From NCBI RefSeq assembly GCF_018139545.1, contig NZ_JAGSPJ010000004.1, forward strand, positions 248,001-312,000: a stretch of 64,000 nt of DNA. Direction: 5' to 3'. This DNA is from Affinundibacterium fentianense (GTDB lineage Bacteria > Pseudomonadota > Gammaproteobacteria > Burkholderiales > Burkholderiaceae_D). The notes under the pieces are model-generated. The model worked only from the letters and a program-made list of their open reading frames with translations, searched no databases and was not told where the DNA came from. The translations under genes were made by a program, and so were the position numbers. Positions 26,082 to 34,233 of the stretch are shown here, in pieces (position 1 is the first letter of the stretch; each line of letters opens with the position of its first letter).

Positions 26082-26723
26082 ATGACTCTGCCGACATCAC
26101 ACGATTTTCGTCAAGCGAACGCTCAGACCGATTCCTTGCAGGAAACGGAAAATATTAGCGAGGCTGCGCATCCATCTGCTGCAGAGATGACGCAATGGCT
26201 GGCACAAGCGGGCATTCCAGAGGAATTCGCCACCGCGATGCTATTTAGCAATTTATATCAAGAGCTGCGTCGCCTCGCACGAGGCCGCCTGCGCCACGAA
26301 TCTGCTGACCATACTTTGTCGGCAACAGCGCTCACGCATGAAGCATACTTTCGTTTAGCCGCGCAACAGCAAACCCACTGGAAGAATCGCAGCCATTTCA
26401 TGGCGATGGCTGCAACTATGATGCGTCGAATCTTGATCGATGCAGCATTGGCGCGTCAAACTGATAAGCGTGCTGCAGAGATGGTGACCTTATCGGCAGC
26501 AGACTATTTGGCCGACGAGAATACGCCCGCTCTTGACGTGTTGGATTTACATCGTGCGCTGCAAGATTTCGAACAACAAGACCCTCGTGCCGCGCGCATC
26601 GTGGAGTTGCGCTATTTCGGTGGACTCGACTTAGAAGAAATCGCCGAAACGATGGATCTCTCCATCGCCACCGTGAAGCGCGATTGGACCTTGGCAAAGA
26701 CTTGGTTGAAATCGCGTCTTTAA
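26082..26723 (+). CDS. ECF-type RNA polymerase sigma factor
   Basis: The 213-residue protein resembles the Sig-70_X6/ECF43-like group. Residues about 60-130 form region 2 (LFSNLYQELRRLARGRL, then HEAYFRLAAQ). The C-terminal region 4 is a helix-turn-helix (RAARIVELRYFGGLDLEEIAETMDLSIATVKRDW). An N-terminal extension of about 45 residues precedes region 2. The gene faces a Ser/Thr kinase gene tail to tail, 57 bases apart. ECF43-group sigma factors are known to be linked with Ser/Thr kinases, and here the link is seen in gene order. Target promoters are unknown. Confidence 0.88.
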   Translation: MTLPTSHDFRQANAQTDSLQETENISEAAHPSAAEMTQWLAQAGIPEEFATAMLFSNLYQELRRLARGRLRHESADHTLSATALTHEAYFRLAAQQQTHWKNRSHFMAMAATMMRRILIDAALARQTDKRAAEMVTLSAADYLADENTPALDVLDLHRALQDFEQQDPRAARIVELRYFGGLDLEEIAETMDLSIATVKRDWTLAKTWLKSRL

Positions 26724-26780
26724 ACTGCGCGAACACAAGGTATTCATACTGAACCATCCTTGATATCGTTTCAATCAAGT

Positions 26781-29540
26781 CTAAGGCTGCTTACCTCCTA
26801 CAAGCTCTTGCAGAGATTTTAACTGCGCCTCGTGATCACCTGCTAAAGCAAGAATCGCATGGGCTTTTTCATACGATGTAATTGCTTGCTGACGCCACTG
26901 TGTTTGTTTAACTGGCTCCCATTGCATCATCAACACTTGTGCCTCGCCCAAATTCAGCAAAGCATCACGCGCTTTTGGCTGTTCCGACAGAGGACTCAAG
27001 GCACGTATCGATTGCTGCACAATCCCGATGGCCTGTGCTTTCTCACCCACACCATAAAGTGCTCGCGCTTTATATAAATTCTGCCACGCTATCATACGGT
27101 CTAGATTGGGATTGGCTTGGGCTTTTGCACGTGCCGCCAAACCTTGCAAGGCGAGCTCCACCACAGGTAAAGCGGCAGCGTACTCTTGATTCCATACTAA
27201 GGCGCGGCCATGATGTAAGGCAACTCTCGGTTGATCCGTTTCCCATTTATTCCCAGCGCCATTCTCGCGCGCAAGTTTCGCCACGGCTTCCCACGCGATC
27301 GTGGTCGCTTGCAACGCAGCAGACGTATCTGGTTGACGCAACAAAATCACACCTAAATTCGCTGCTTCGGTAATGAGCCCATCCATCACTGCCGTGTTAT
27401 TCGGCGCAAGTTTCGCTGCTATTTGTCGTTCCTGTACCGCCTTCTCGGCGTCACCGCGGGCGTCCTTGATACCGTTGAGACGGGCTTTTGTTAACGCACG
27501 TGCACCAAATAGGGCTGCACGGATTTGATGCCATTGCAAGGCATCGGCACCATCACCATCGGTTTTGCCTTCACCGAGGCTGTCTAGCAGAACTTCACTC
27601 TGGCGAAACCAATCTAAAGCTTGTTCAGGTTTGTTGAGGCTAGGAACTGACTGCGTATCATGAAACTGCCCCATCCGAAATAAGGTAGCAGCACGATTCA
27701 TTTTGAGTGCACGTTGTTGTGCCGATGGCGCAGCTAGAATCGCTTCGTCGAGCAAACTCAAAGCCTGCTGCATGCGTTTGACCGATTCTTCTGGCTGATT
27801 AGCAGCGCGTAAACCGAGCGCTTGCACTTGCAAGGCTTGCATATACCAACCGACAAAGCCGGCGTCGTGCTTTTGTTGTGACCAAACTTGTTGTGCTAAC
27901 TTCACCGCACGCTCCGCAAATGCGCGTCCTTCGTCGCCCTTATTTAAGGAGGCGCCCGTATCATTCCCATCGATCTCGGCGAGACGCGCGTAGACACCGG
28001 CTAATTCGGTAAGCCAAGCGGGATCATTATTTGCCTCCGCAGCGAGCTCCTCCAGATGTTGAATCAAATCCTTAAGTAAATCTTCCTTAATTTGCAAACC
28101 ACCAGGAAGATTGGTGATGGCGTCGCCATACCGCAAAACCAAATCCCGTGTGATCGTTCGTATCCTTTGCAGATGGGTCTGCGCTGTATCGCGTGCCAAT
28201 GCGGCTTGATGACCTTGCCATAAGGCACTGCCAACGCCACCTATCAAGGCCATCGCAGCAACACTGCTCAACCCGACAACAAGACGATTCCGCACCACAA
28301 ATTTTTTCAACAAATACATCCAACTTGGCGCATGCGCAGACACAGGATGGCCAGACAAGTGCGCCCGAATATCGGCGATCAACGCATCCACACTGCTGTA
28401 GCGTCGTGCGGGTTCTTTTTCCAAAGCTTTTAATAAAATATTATCAAGATCCCCTTTGAGTTTCTTGCGTGTCCTTATCCAATCAGGATCGCTCACCTGT
28501 TCAGCAGAGAGACTGCTCGGCTTGGTCGGTGTCTCCTCTAAAACGCTGCGCGCCGCTTCAATCGGCGTACTTGCTTGACGTCCATACGGGCGTGCACCGG
28601 TCAACAAGACATACAGCAAAACACCGAGACTATAGATGTCGGTCGCTGTGCTTACTGGCTCGCCACGGACCTGTTCAGGGCTGGCGAAATACGGTGTATA
28701 GGGTCGCTGGCCGACTTGTGTTTGCTCCGCAGACTGCGGCGCTGATTCTGGGCTACCGTTCAAAGGATCGAGAGCCTTGGCGATACCAAAATCCAGCAAC
28801 TTAACTTGTCCCTGTTGATTCACTAAGACATTGCTGGGCTTTAAATCTCGATGCACCAATAATTGACCATGTGCGTAAGCCACCGCATCACAAAGTTGTA
28901 AGAACAAGTCTAAGCGCGCCTGCAATGGCAAGCCCTGGCATGCTTGATCAATCGCTTTGCCTTCGATCAATTCCATTACAAAATAGGGATGGGCAGCGTG
29001 GCTTTGTCCCGCATCCAAGAGACGGGCAATATGGGGATGATTCAGGCGCGCCAAGGCTTGCTGCTCGGATGCGAAACGTTTCAAAATGTCGTCGCCTCCG
29101 CGTCCAACTTTCAATAGCTTGACGGCCGCCAATCCTTGAAACCGGCCATCCGCGCGACGCGCTTGATACACATCCCCCATCCCACCGGTACCGATTTTCT
29201 GCTGCAGCTCCCAAGCACCAAGGCGTTCGCCAGTTTGCACATTGGCGGCGTCGTTTGCCTGATCATGTGGAGAATATGGTGAAGCGTATTGCGAGGACAA
29301 TTGCGTCAACAAAGCCGCCGACCAATCGGGCGCTTGGGTCAATAAATGTTTGACCTGACTTCCCTGATCGCCAGCCAAGCTGGACAATAGTTTGCGCACC
29401 TCTTCGATCACGGTCGCATCACTCTCCAAGCTAATCAAGCGGCTTTGTGCCTGATCTTCAGGTAATTCAGAAAGGGTTTCAAATAATTGTTTGACCCGTG
29501 CCCAGCGCGCAGGATCGAGCGGTTGCCATGCGGTTGTCAT
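26781..29540 (-). CDS. Membrane Ser/Thr protein kinase with C-terminal TPR-like region
   Basis: The 919-residue protein is a Hanks-type kinase. The glycine loop IGTGGMGDVY has its first Gly at 117, the invariant Lys is in AAVKLL, the catalytic HRDLKPSNVL starts at 230, and DFG is in LLDFGIAKAL. SPEQVRGEPVSTATDIYSLGVLLYVLLTG is a typical subdomain VIII-IX. A single membrane helix (LVVGLSSVAAMALIGGVGSALW, near 420) separates the cytoplasmic kinase from a roughly 460-residue extracytoplasmic part of alpha-helical, TPR-like repeats (PEQALDWFRQSEVLLDSL). It probably phosphorylates the neighbouring ECF sigma factor or its regulator. The N-terminal 85 residues are unassigned. Confidence 0.92.
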   Translation of the reverse strand: MTTAWQPLDPARWARVKQLFETLSELPEDQAQSRLISLESDATVIEEVRKLLSSLAGDQGSQVKHLLTQAPDWSAALLTQLSSQYASPYSPHDQANDAANVQTGERLGAWELQQKIGTGGMGDVYQARRADGRFQGLAAVKLLKVGRGGDDILKRFASEQQALARLNHPHIARLLDAGQSHAAHPYFVMELIEGKAIDQACQGLPLQARLDLFLQLCDAVAYAHGQLLVHRDLKPSNVLVNQQGQVKLLDFGIAKALDPLNGSPESAPQSAEQTQVGQRPYTPYFASPEQVRGEPVSTATDIYSLGVLLYVLLTGARPYGRQASTPIEAARSVLEETPTKPSSLSAEQVSDPDWIRTRKKLKGDLDNILLKALEKEPARRYSSVDALIADIRAHLSGHPVSAHAPSWMYLLKKFVVRNRLVVGLSSVAAMALIGGVGSALWQGHQAALARDTAQTHLQRIRTITRDLVLRYGDAITNLPGGLQIKEDLLKDLIQHLEELAAEANNDPAWLTELAGVYARLAEIDGNDTGASLNKGDEGRAFAERAVKLAQQVWSQQKHDAGFVGWYMQALQVQALGLRAANQPEESVKRMQQALSLLDEAILAAPSAQQRALKMNRAATLFRMGQFHDTQSVPSLNKPEQALDWFRQSEVLLDSLGEGKTDGDGADALQWHQIRAALFGARALTKARLNGIKDARGDAEKAVQERQIAAKLAPNNTAVMDGLITEAANLGVILLRQPDTSAALQATTIAWEAVAKLARENGAGNKWETDQPRVALHHGRALVWNQEYAAALPVVELALQGLAARAKAQANPNLDRMIAWQNLYKARALYGVGEKAQAIGIVQQSIRALSPLSEQPKARDALLNLGEAQVLMMQWEPVKQTQWRQQAITSYEKAHAILALAGDHEAQLKSLQELVGGKQP

Positions 29541-29625
29541 CAGAAAATCTCACAGAAGAAGAATGTGAGTCATCTTACTCGAACTTTTTGGTGTATTTTT
29601 ATTATGTTGTCATCAAAAAACAAAA

Positions 29626-29651
29626 ATGGCGAAAGAAAACTCTTTCGCCAT
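29626..29651 (-). terminator. Rho-independent terminator of the DUF2807 gene
   Basis: A perfect 10-bp stem, ATGGCGAAAG (29626-29635) with CTTTCGCCAT (29642-29651), has a six-base loop. On the minus strand it is followed by TTTTTGTTTTTTG, a strong T-run. It lies 50 bases past the stop of the DUF2807 lipoprotein gene. Confidence 0.85.
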
Positions 29652-29700
29652 CGATCGGGGCAGCGTCATGACATCAAAATAGCGCTGACGCATCCCTCCA

Positions 29701-30561
29701 TCAATAAATAAAATTCACGCGGCGACCATTGACATTCCGTTGTACGGGATTGCCATAAATATTCACACTACCAGAACCATTAGTCTGTGCAACAACACTT
29801 TGTGAAACACTCGCACTGACTGAACCAGAGCCGTGGCTACTCAAATCTGCGTTTAAACTTTTTACAGCGGACAATTGCGCGGATCCCGAACCGTGCGTAC
29901 TGACGATCAACTGACGCACATTGCCACTGGCATTTGCTGAGCCCGACCCATTCACTGAAACGCGCAATTCATTGCCATTGACTGGCCCCAAATTCAATGA
30001 GCCCGAACCTTGCAAATTCACATTTACATCTGCACTATTCAATCCTAGGGCATTGATACTGCCGGAACCCGAGTTCAACAGGTTTAAACTGGCAACTCGC
30101 CCGTCTAAAGTAATACTGCGAGAGCCGTTATTCCGAACCTGAATATTGCCACCGTTTAAACCAACCACAGACAAGCGCCCAGAACCATTCGTATTGAGAT
30201 CATTCAAGGTCGGTACGGTATAGACCACGCGAATTGGATTATTACTACTAATTTTCTCATCGATCCAAATTCTTTGTGTAGCACCATCGACTTGCGTTTG
30301 AACCAAATTAAGTAAATTGCTATCCGCCGAAATTTCTAAACTCGGAGCCGAACCAATTCGCACTTCAACTTGCAGGGGGCCGCTGACGCTGAGTCCTGCA
30401 ACACCATTCACTTGGCGTTTATCGGTCATAACCTCACCGTTCCCTTTAATGGCATTGTTACTCCATGCCGTTTCGAAACGCGCATCATTGCCATCCGGTG
30501 CAATGATAATTGCGCAACCAGAAAACGCCAAAATAGAACAAAGTGCAAAAATAGTACGCAT
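29701..30561 (-). CDS. DUF2807 (head GIN domain) lipoprotein
   Basis: From ATG 30561, which has a GAAGGA site, the protein has 286 residues. The signal ends with a lipobox cysteine (LAFSGCAIIIAPDG). Then follows a DUF2807 adhesin-like beta-helix of repeated GSGS/NGSGS turns (for example NSGSGSINALGLNSADV and SSHGSGSVSAS), normally a surface or periplasmic repeat domain. The frame starts five codons earlier with a second Met (MKEFSM), but that Met lies in the ribosome binding site itself. The gene stands alone, with a strong terminator behind it. No function is known. Confidence 0.88.
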   Translation of the reverse strand: MRTIFALCSILAFSGCAIIIAPDGNDARFETAWSNNAIKGNGEVMTDKRQVNGVAGLSVSGPLQVEVRIGSAPSLEISADSNLLNLVQTQVDGATQRIWIDEKISSNNPIRVVYTVPTLNDLNTNGSGRLSVVGLNGGNIQVRNNGSRSITLDGRVASLNLLNSGSGSINALGLNSADVNVNLQGSGSLNLGPVNGNELRVSVNGSGSANASGNVRQLIVSTHGSGSAQLSAVKSLNADLSSHGSGSVSASVSQSVVAQTNGSGSVNIYGNPVQRNVNGRRVNFIY

Positions 30562-30995
30562 GCTAAATTCCTTCAAAAAAATGATGGGTAACTAGAACAC
30601 CTCTCCGCTTGTCAGAGCCAAGCGGTCGACGGTGCATCGATTCAAAAAAAATGAAAACCTTCACCCGCCGCCTAAGCTGATTCAATACGGCGATGCGGGA
30701 TGCATGTCGACACTATAAATTTGTCAAAACGCTTTCTAAAGAGGAAAGCGATGAAGCGACGGGTTTGCGGCTTGAACTGCGAAATGAGCGGCGTAAGCAG
30801 ACACCGCATTGCGGTTATCCACAATAGACGCTGGTCCAAGGCAACTTGATAATGCGAACCTCGGAATGCGCAGAAGAAGCGGTGCAGCTGTCACGATGTA
30901 ATCCAGAAGCACTATGCGCATTCCAATTTTGCCAGACCGCCTGCTATCACGATAACAGTTGCGCATACGGCACTTATCAAGATCAGGAGACAAAT
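30562..30995. other. Intergenic region upstream of dctA with a hairpin and a possible leader peptide
   Basis: There are 434 bases between divergent genes. A 7-bp hairpin CGCTTTC/GAAAGCG (30730-30736/30744-30750) covers the purine-rich site AGAGGAAAG just before an ATG at 30751. That ATG opens a 32-codon frame ([10 protein letters not shown]...WSKAT) ending at 30849. No other gene is seen. The dctA start at 30996 has its own AGGAGA site. Confidence 0.4.
30751..30849 (+). CDS. Possible 32-aa leader peptide upstream of dctA
   Basis: This is an ATG with a near-canonical ribosome binding site (AGAGGA, 4-5 bases upstream). It is followed by 32 codons with a basic composition ([19 protein letters not shown]). 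A hairpin stem occupies the ribosome binding site. A leader peptide or regulatory small frame is possible, but chance cannot be excluded. Confidence 0.2.
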   Translation: MKRRVCGLNCEMSGVSRHRIAVIHNRRWSKAT

Positions 30996-32255
30996 ATGAA
31001 ACGGATGACCGGACACCTCTATTTCTGGGTTTTAGTAGCGATTTTTTGTGGGGGCCTCTATGGCTTTCTCGACGCGACAAATGCAGTGAAACTTAAACCT
31101 CTAGGAGATGGCTTTATCGCTTTGGTCAAGATGCTGATCAGTCCAGTCATTTTCTGTACGGTCGTACTCGGTATCGCAGGCGCGGGCGATATGAAAAAAG
31201 TCGGTCGGGTCGGAGGCAAAGCCTTAATTTACTTTGAGGTTGTCTCCACGCTCGCTTTGGCAATTGGTCTGATTGTGGTGAACCTCTTGCGTCCTGGTGC
31301 CGGCTTTAATGTCGATCCTGCAACACTCGATGGTAAAGCAGTCGCCACTTACGCCAAAGCGGCACATGATCAAAGCACGGTCGATTTCTTATTGCATATT
31401 ATTCCTAAGACTTTTACCGATGCATTCACGGGTTCGGGTGACTTATTGCAAGTATTATTGGTCGCGATCTTGTTCGGTTACGCCATGATGCGTATGGGCA
31501 AAACAGGACAAGCGGTACATCTGTTCATCGAAGAAGCCTCGCATATTTTCTTTGGCATGATGAACGTCATTATGAAACTGGCACCGATCGGTGCAGGCGC
31601 AGCAATGGCATTTACGATTGGTAAGTATGGCATCGCTTCTCTTAAACCTTTAGCGGCATTGATGGGAAGTTTTTATCTCACCTGCGTCTTATTTGTCGTG
31701 ATTGTGTTGGGGTTGATTGCAAAATTTGTCGGCTTTAACATTTTCCGCTTCATTGCCTATATCAAAGAAGAATTGCTCACCGTCCTAGGCACCTCGTCTT
31801 CAGAGTCCGCTTTGGTTCCCCTCATGAACAAGCTGGAAAAATTGGGCTGTTCGAAATCCGTGGTGGGTTTGGTCATTCCCTCTGGCTACTCATTCAACCT
31901 TGACGGTACAAATATTTACATGACAATGGCAGCGATTTTTGTTGCACAGGCGCTCAATATCGAACTGACACTCACACAAGAATTAACCATGTTAGCAGTC
32001 GCGATGCTAACTTCAAAAGGTGCCTCGGGTGTGACTGGCGCTGGTTTCATTACCTTGGCTGCAACCTTGGCCGTGATTCCAACGATTCCCGTAGCAGGGC
32101 TTGCTCTCATTTTAGGTATCGATCGCTTCATGTCAGAAGCACGTGCATTAACCAACTTCATTGGCAACGGAGTTGCAACCGTGGTGGTGTCACATTGGGA
32201 AGGCGAACTCAAGCACGATGTGATGCATCAAACATTAGGTAGCCAAGCTAAATAA
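30996..32255 (+). CDS. dctA: DctA, C4-dicarboxylate:cation symporter
   Basis: From ATG 30996, behind an AGGAGA site, the protein is 419 residues. It is a DAACS-family transporter with about eight membrane helices, beginning [16 protein letters not shown]. Key motifs are the serine-rich reentrant loop [13 protein letters not shown] and the [13 protein letters not shown] segment (NxDGT) that binds cation and substrate. The C-terminal segment is [27 protein letters not shown]. It imports fumarate, malate and succinate across the inner membrane. The frame runs upstream to 30846, but that extension is not family-like. A strong terminator follows. Confidence 0.93.
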   Translation: MKRMTGHLYFWVLVAIFCGGLYGFLDATNAVKLKPLGDGFIALVKMLISPVIFCTVVLGIAGAGDMKKVGRVGGKALIYFEVVSTLALAIGLIVVNLLRPGAGFNVDPATLDGKAVATYAKAAHDQSTVDFLLHIIPKTFTDAFTGSGDLLQVLLVAILFGYAMMRMGKTGQAVHLFIEEASHIFFGMMNVIMKLAPIGAGAAMAFTIGKYGIASLKPLAALMGSFYLTCVLFVVIVLGLIAKFVGFNIFRFIAYIKEELLTVLGTSSSESALVPLMNKLEKLGCSKSVVGLVIPSGYSFNLDGTNIYMTMAAIFVAQALNIELTLTQELTMLAVAMLTSKGASGVTGAGFITLAATLAVIPTIPVAGLALILGIDRFMSEARALTNFIGNGVATVVVSHWEGELKHDVMHQTLGSQAK

Positions 32256-32287
32256 TTTCACACATCCCTCGCCCCCCTAACTAAATT

Positions 32288-32322
32288 AGGCGTCAGACCG
32301 TTCGGTATGACGCCTTTTTTCT
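32288..32322 (+). terminator. Rho-independent terminator of dctA
   Basis: AGGCGTCA (32288-32295) pairs with TGACGCCT (32308-32315), with an inner ACCG/CGGT pairing. TTTTTCTT follows directly. It lies 33 bases after the dctA stop. Confidence 0.9.
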
Positions 32323-32477
32323 TAGAGACAGAATTCGCATACTTCCGAAGGAGAACAAACTCATTCCATACTTGAATCCATCGACAAATACTGTCATGAT
32401 TTGGCAGTAGATCTCCACCTATCTTATTCGAGCAGAAATCGCTGCATGGCATAGCTCTCTGTCGATCACCGCAAATC

Positions 32478-33173
32478 ATGTCCCGGACCAAACGTTTACT
32501 CGACCTTTTACAAATTCTGCGCAATCATCGTTTTCCCGTAACTGGAGAAAATTTGGCGCGGGAGCTACACATCAGCATTCGTACCCTCTATCGTGATATC
32601 GCCAGCTTACAAGAACAGGGGGCGAGCATTATCGGAGAACCTGGCCTCGGCTACGTCTTAAAGCCAGGTTTCATGCTGCCGCCGCTGATGTTTTCCGAAG
32701 AAGAAATCGAAGCCTTAGTCCTTGGATCACGTTGGGTCGCTGAGCGCGCTGACCAGCATTTAGGTTTGGCTGCCCGTCAAGCATTACAAAAAATTGCCGC
32801 TGTATTACCCGCAGATTTACGTCATCTACTCGATACGACACCCCTACTCGCTGGTCCCGATCCACACTCAAGCGATTTCGATACGGCCTTACCTCTAATA
32901 CGGGCAACAATCAGGAGCGAACACAAGTTGCAACTGGCCTATCGGGATGGTCAGGGAAAGTCGAGTCGACGTATGGTTTGGCCATTTGCCTTAGGCTATT
33001 TTGAGCATGTACGCATCTTAATTGCTTGGTGTGAATTGCGCCAAGAGATACGACACTTCCGTACCGACCGCATTACTTCTTTTGAAGTCTACCCATTGCG
33101 ATATCCCAAACGTCGACAAGCACTCCTCAAAGAATGGAAAATGCAAGAAGGAATCACTACTGACAAATTCTGA
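32478..33173 (+). CDS. YafY-type HTH and WYL-domain transcriptional regulator
   Basis: The 231-residue protein has an N-terminal HTH_11 motif (RLLDLLQILRNHRFPVTGENLARELHISIRTLYRDIASL). A WYL domain follows from about 140, including LQLAYRDGQGKSSRRMVWPFALGYFEHVRILIAWCELR. WYL domains bind ligands or nucleic acid, and such proteins usually control an adjacent gene. A VOC gene begins 95 bases downstream on the same strand and is the likely target, as in many genomes where YafY-type regulators accompany glyoxalase-fold genes. Confidence 0.9.
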   Translation: MSRTKRLLDLLQILRNHRFPVTGENLARELHISIRTLYRDIASLQEQGASIIGEPGLGYVLKPGFMLPPLMFSEEEIEALVLGSRWVAERADQHLGLAARQALQKIAAVLPADLRHLLDTTPLLAGPDPHSSDFDTALPLIRATIRSEHKLQLAYRDGQGKSSRRMVWPFALGYFEHVRILIAWCELRQEIRHFRTDRITSFEVYPLRYPKRRQALLKEWKMQEGITTDKF

Positions 33174-33268
33174 CAGTAGCACGCAATACACTACGATCAA
33201 GCAGGTACAGTAAATACGCTAAAGACCTTACGTACTTAAGCTCACAACCACTTGATCGGAATCTATTC

Positions 33269-33643
33269 ATGCCACAACCCAATTTCATTCTTCTGTATGT
33301 CGACAATCCCATTCTAAGTACCCATTTTTATGCGGATCTATTGAACCTACACGCGATCGAATCATCGCCGACTTTCTCTCTTTTTGGATTGGACTCGGGA
33401 CTAATGCTAGGCCTTTGGTCCAAACATGCCGCCTTACCTCGCGTGCAGGCAGCTGCTGGCGCACATGAATTGGCTTTCGCTGTCGCCAACCAACAAACGG
33501 TTGAGGAATGGGCCATCGATTGGCAAGAGCGCGGGATAGTTTTGATTCAAGCGCCCTGTCAAATGGATTTCGGTTTTACTTTCGTTGGACTAGATCCCGA
33601 CGGCCATCGTCTACGGGTCTTCGCACCGGGTAGCCACCCATGA
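33269..33643 (+). CDS. VOC-family protein
   Basis: The 124 residues begin MPQPNFILLYVDNPILSTHFYADLLNLHA and end with FTFVGLDPDGHRLRVFAPG, both typical of glyoxalase-fold dioxygenase or resistance proteins. The stop overlaps the EVE-domain gene start by four bases (ATGA). The upstream WYL regulator probably controls this pair. The substrate is unknown. Confidence 0.88.
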   Translation: MPQPNFILLYVDNPILSTHFYADLLNLHAIESSPTFSLFGLDSGLMLGLWSKHAALPRVQAAAGAHELAFAVANQQTVEEWAIDWQERGIVLIQAPCQMDFGFTFVGLDPDGHRLRVFAPGSHP

Positions 33644-34164
33644 GAAAGCCCAAAAATTGGATCGCCGTCGCCTCGGCGGACCACGTCGCACGGGGTGTCG
33701 AACAAGGCTTTATCCAAGTCTGCCACGGTAAATTGGCGCCACTCCGTCGTATCCAAGCGGGTGATCGCGTCGTCATGTATTCCCCGACGCATTGCTATGA
33801 GGGATCGTCCCATCGCGCAAACCGTCTACAAAGTTTTACCGCAATTGCCACTGTGATTGGGGGGCAAGCCTACCAAGTATCGATGTCAGCAGACTTCTTT
33901 CCTTTTCGACGAGATGTGGTGTGGCATATCTCGCGAGTCGCTTCAATCTTACCTCTGTTATCGCAACTCGACCTGACGCGCGGAAGGCAAAACTGGGGGT
34001 ATGCCTTTCGCTTTGGACTTATCGAAATAAGCACACATGATATGGACTATATCGCCCAAGCGATGTCTGCTCAGCTAATCGACCATAGCAAGTTGGCACC
34101 AGTATCACCACTGCTGGCTGGGATGCAACAGAGATTGTTGTTTGACCGGCTCGAAACCTCTTGA
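33640..34164 (+). CDS. EVE-domain protein
   Basis: The 174-residue protein has an EVE fold, related to the PUA/YTH domains that bind modified bases: NWIAVASADHVARGVEQGFIQVCHGKLAPLRRIQAGDRVVMYSP near the N-terminus, and FTAIATVIG...YQVSMSADFFPFRRDVVW. EVE domains bind modified DNA or RNA bases, and some sit beside nucleases in modification-dependent restriction. Here the neighbours are a VOC gene and a WYL regulator, so a stress or translation-quality role is just as possible. It starts inside the stop of the VOC gene. Confidence 0.88.
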   Translation: MRKPKNWIAVASADHVARGVEQGFIQVCHGKLAPLRRIQAGDRVVMYSPTHCYEGSSHRANRLQSFTAIATVIGGQAYQVSMSADFFPFRRDVVWHISRVASILPLLSQLDLTRGRQNWGYAFRFGLIEISTHDMDYIAQAMSAQLIDHSKLAPVSPLLAGMQQRLLFDRLETS

Positions 34165-34233
34165 AATCCGCGATTGTGTTTGCAGAGCGCCGCTTTTGGG
34201 TCAGAATGACATCTCCCACTTTGGAGGTGATTC

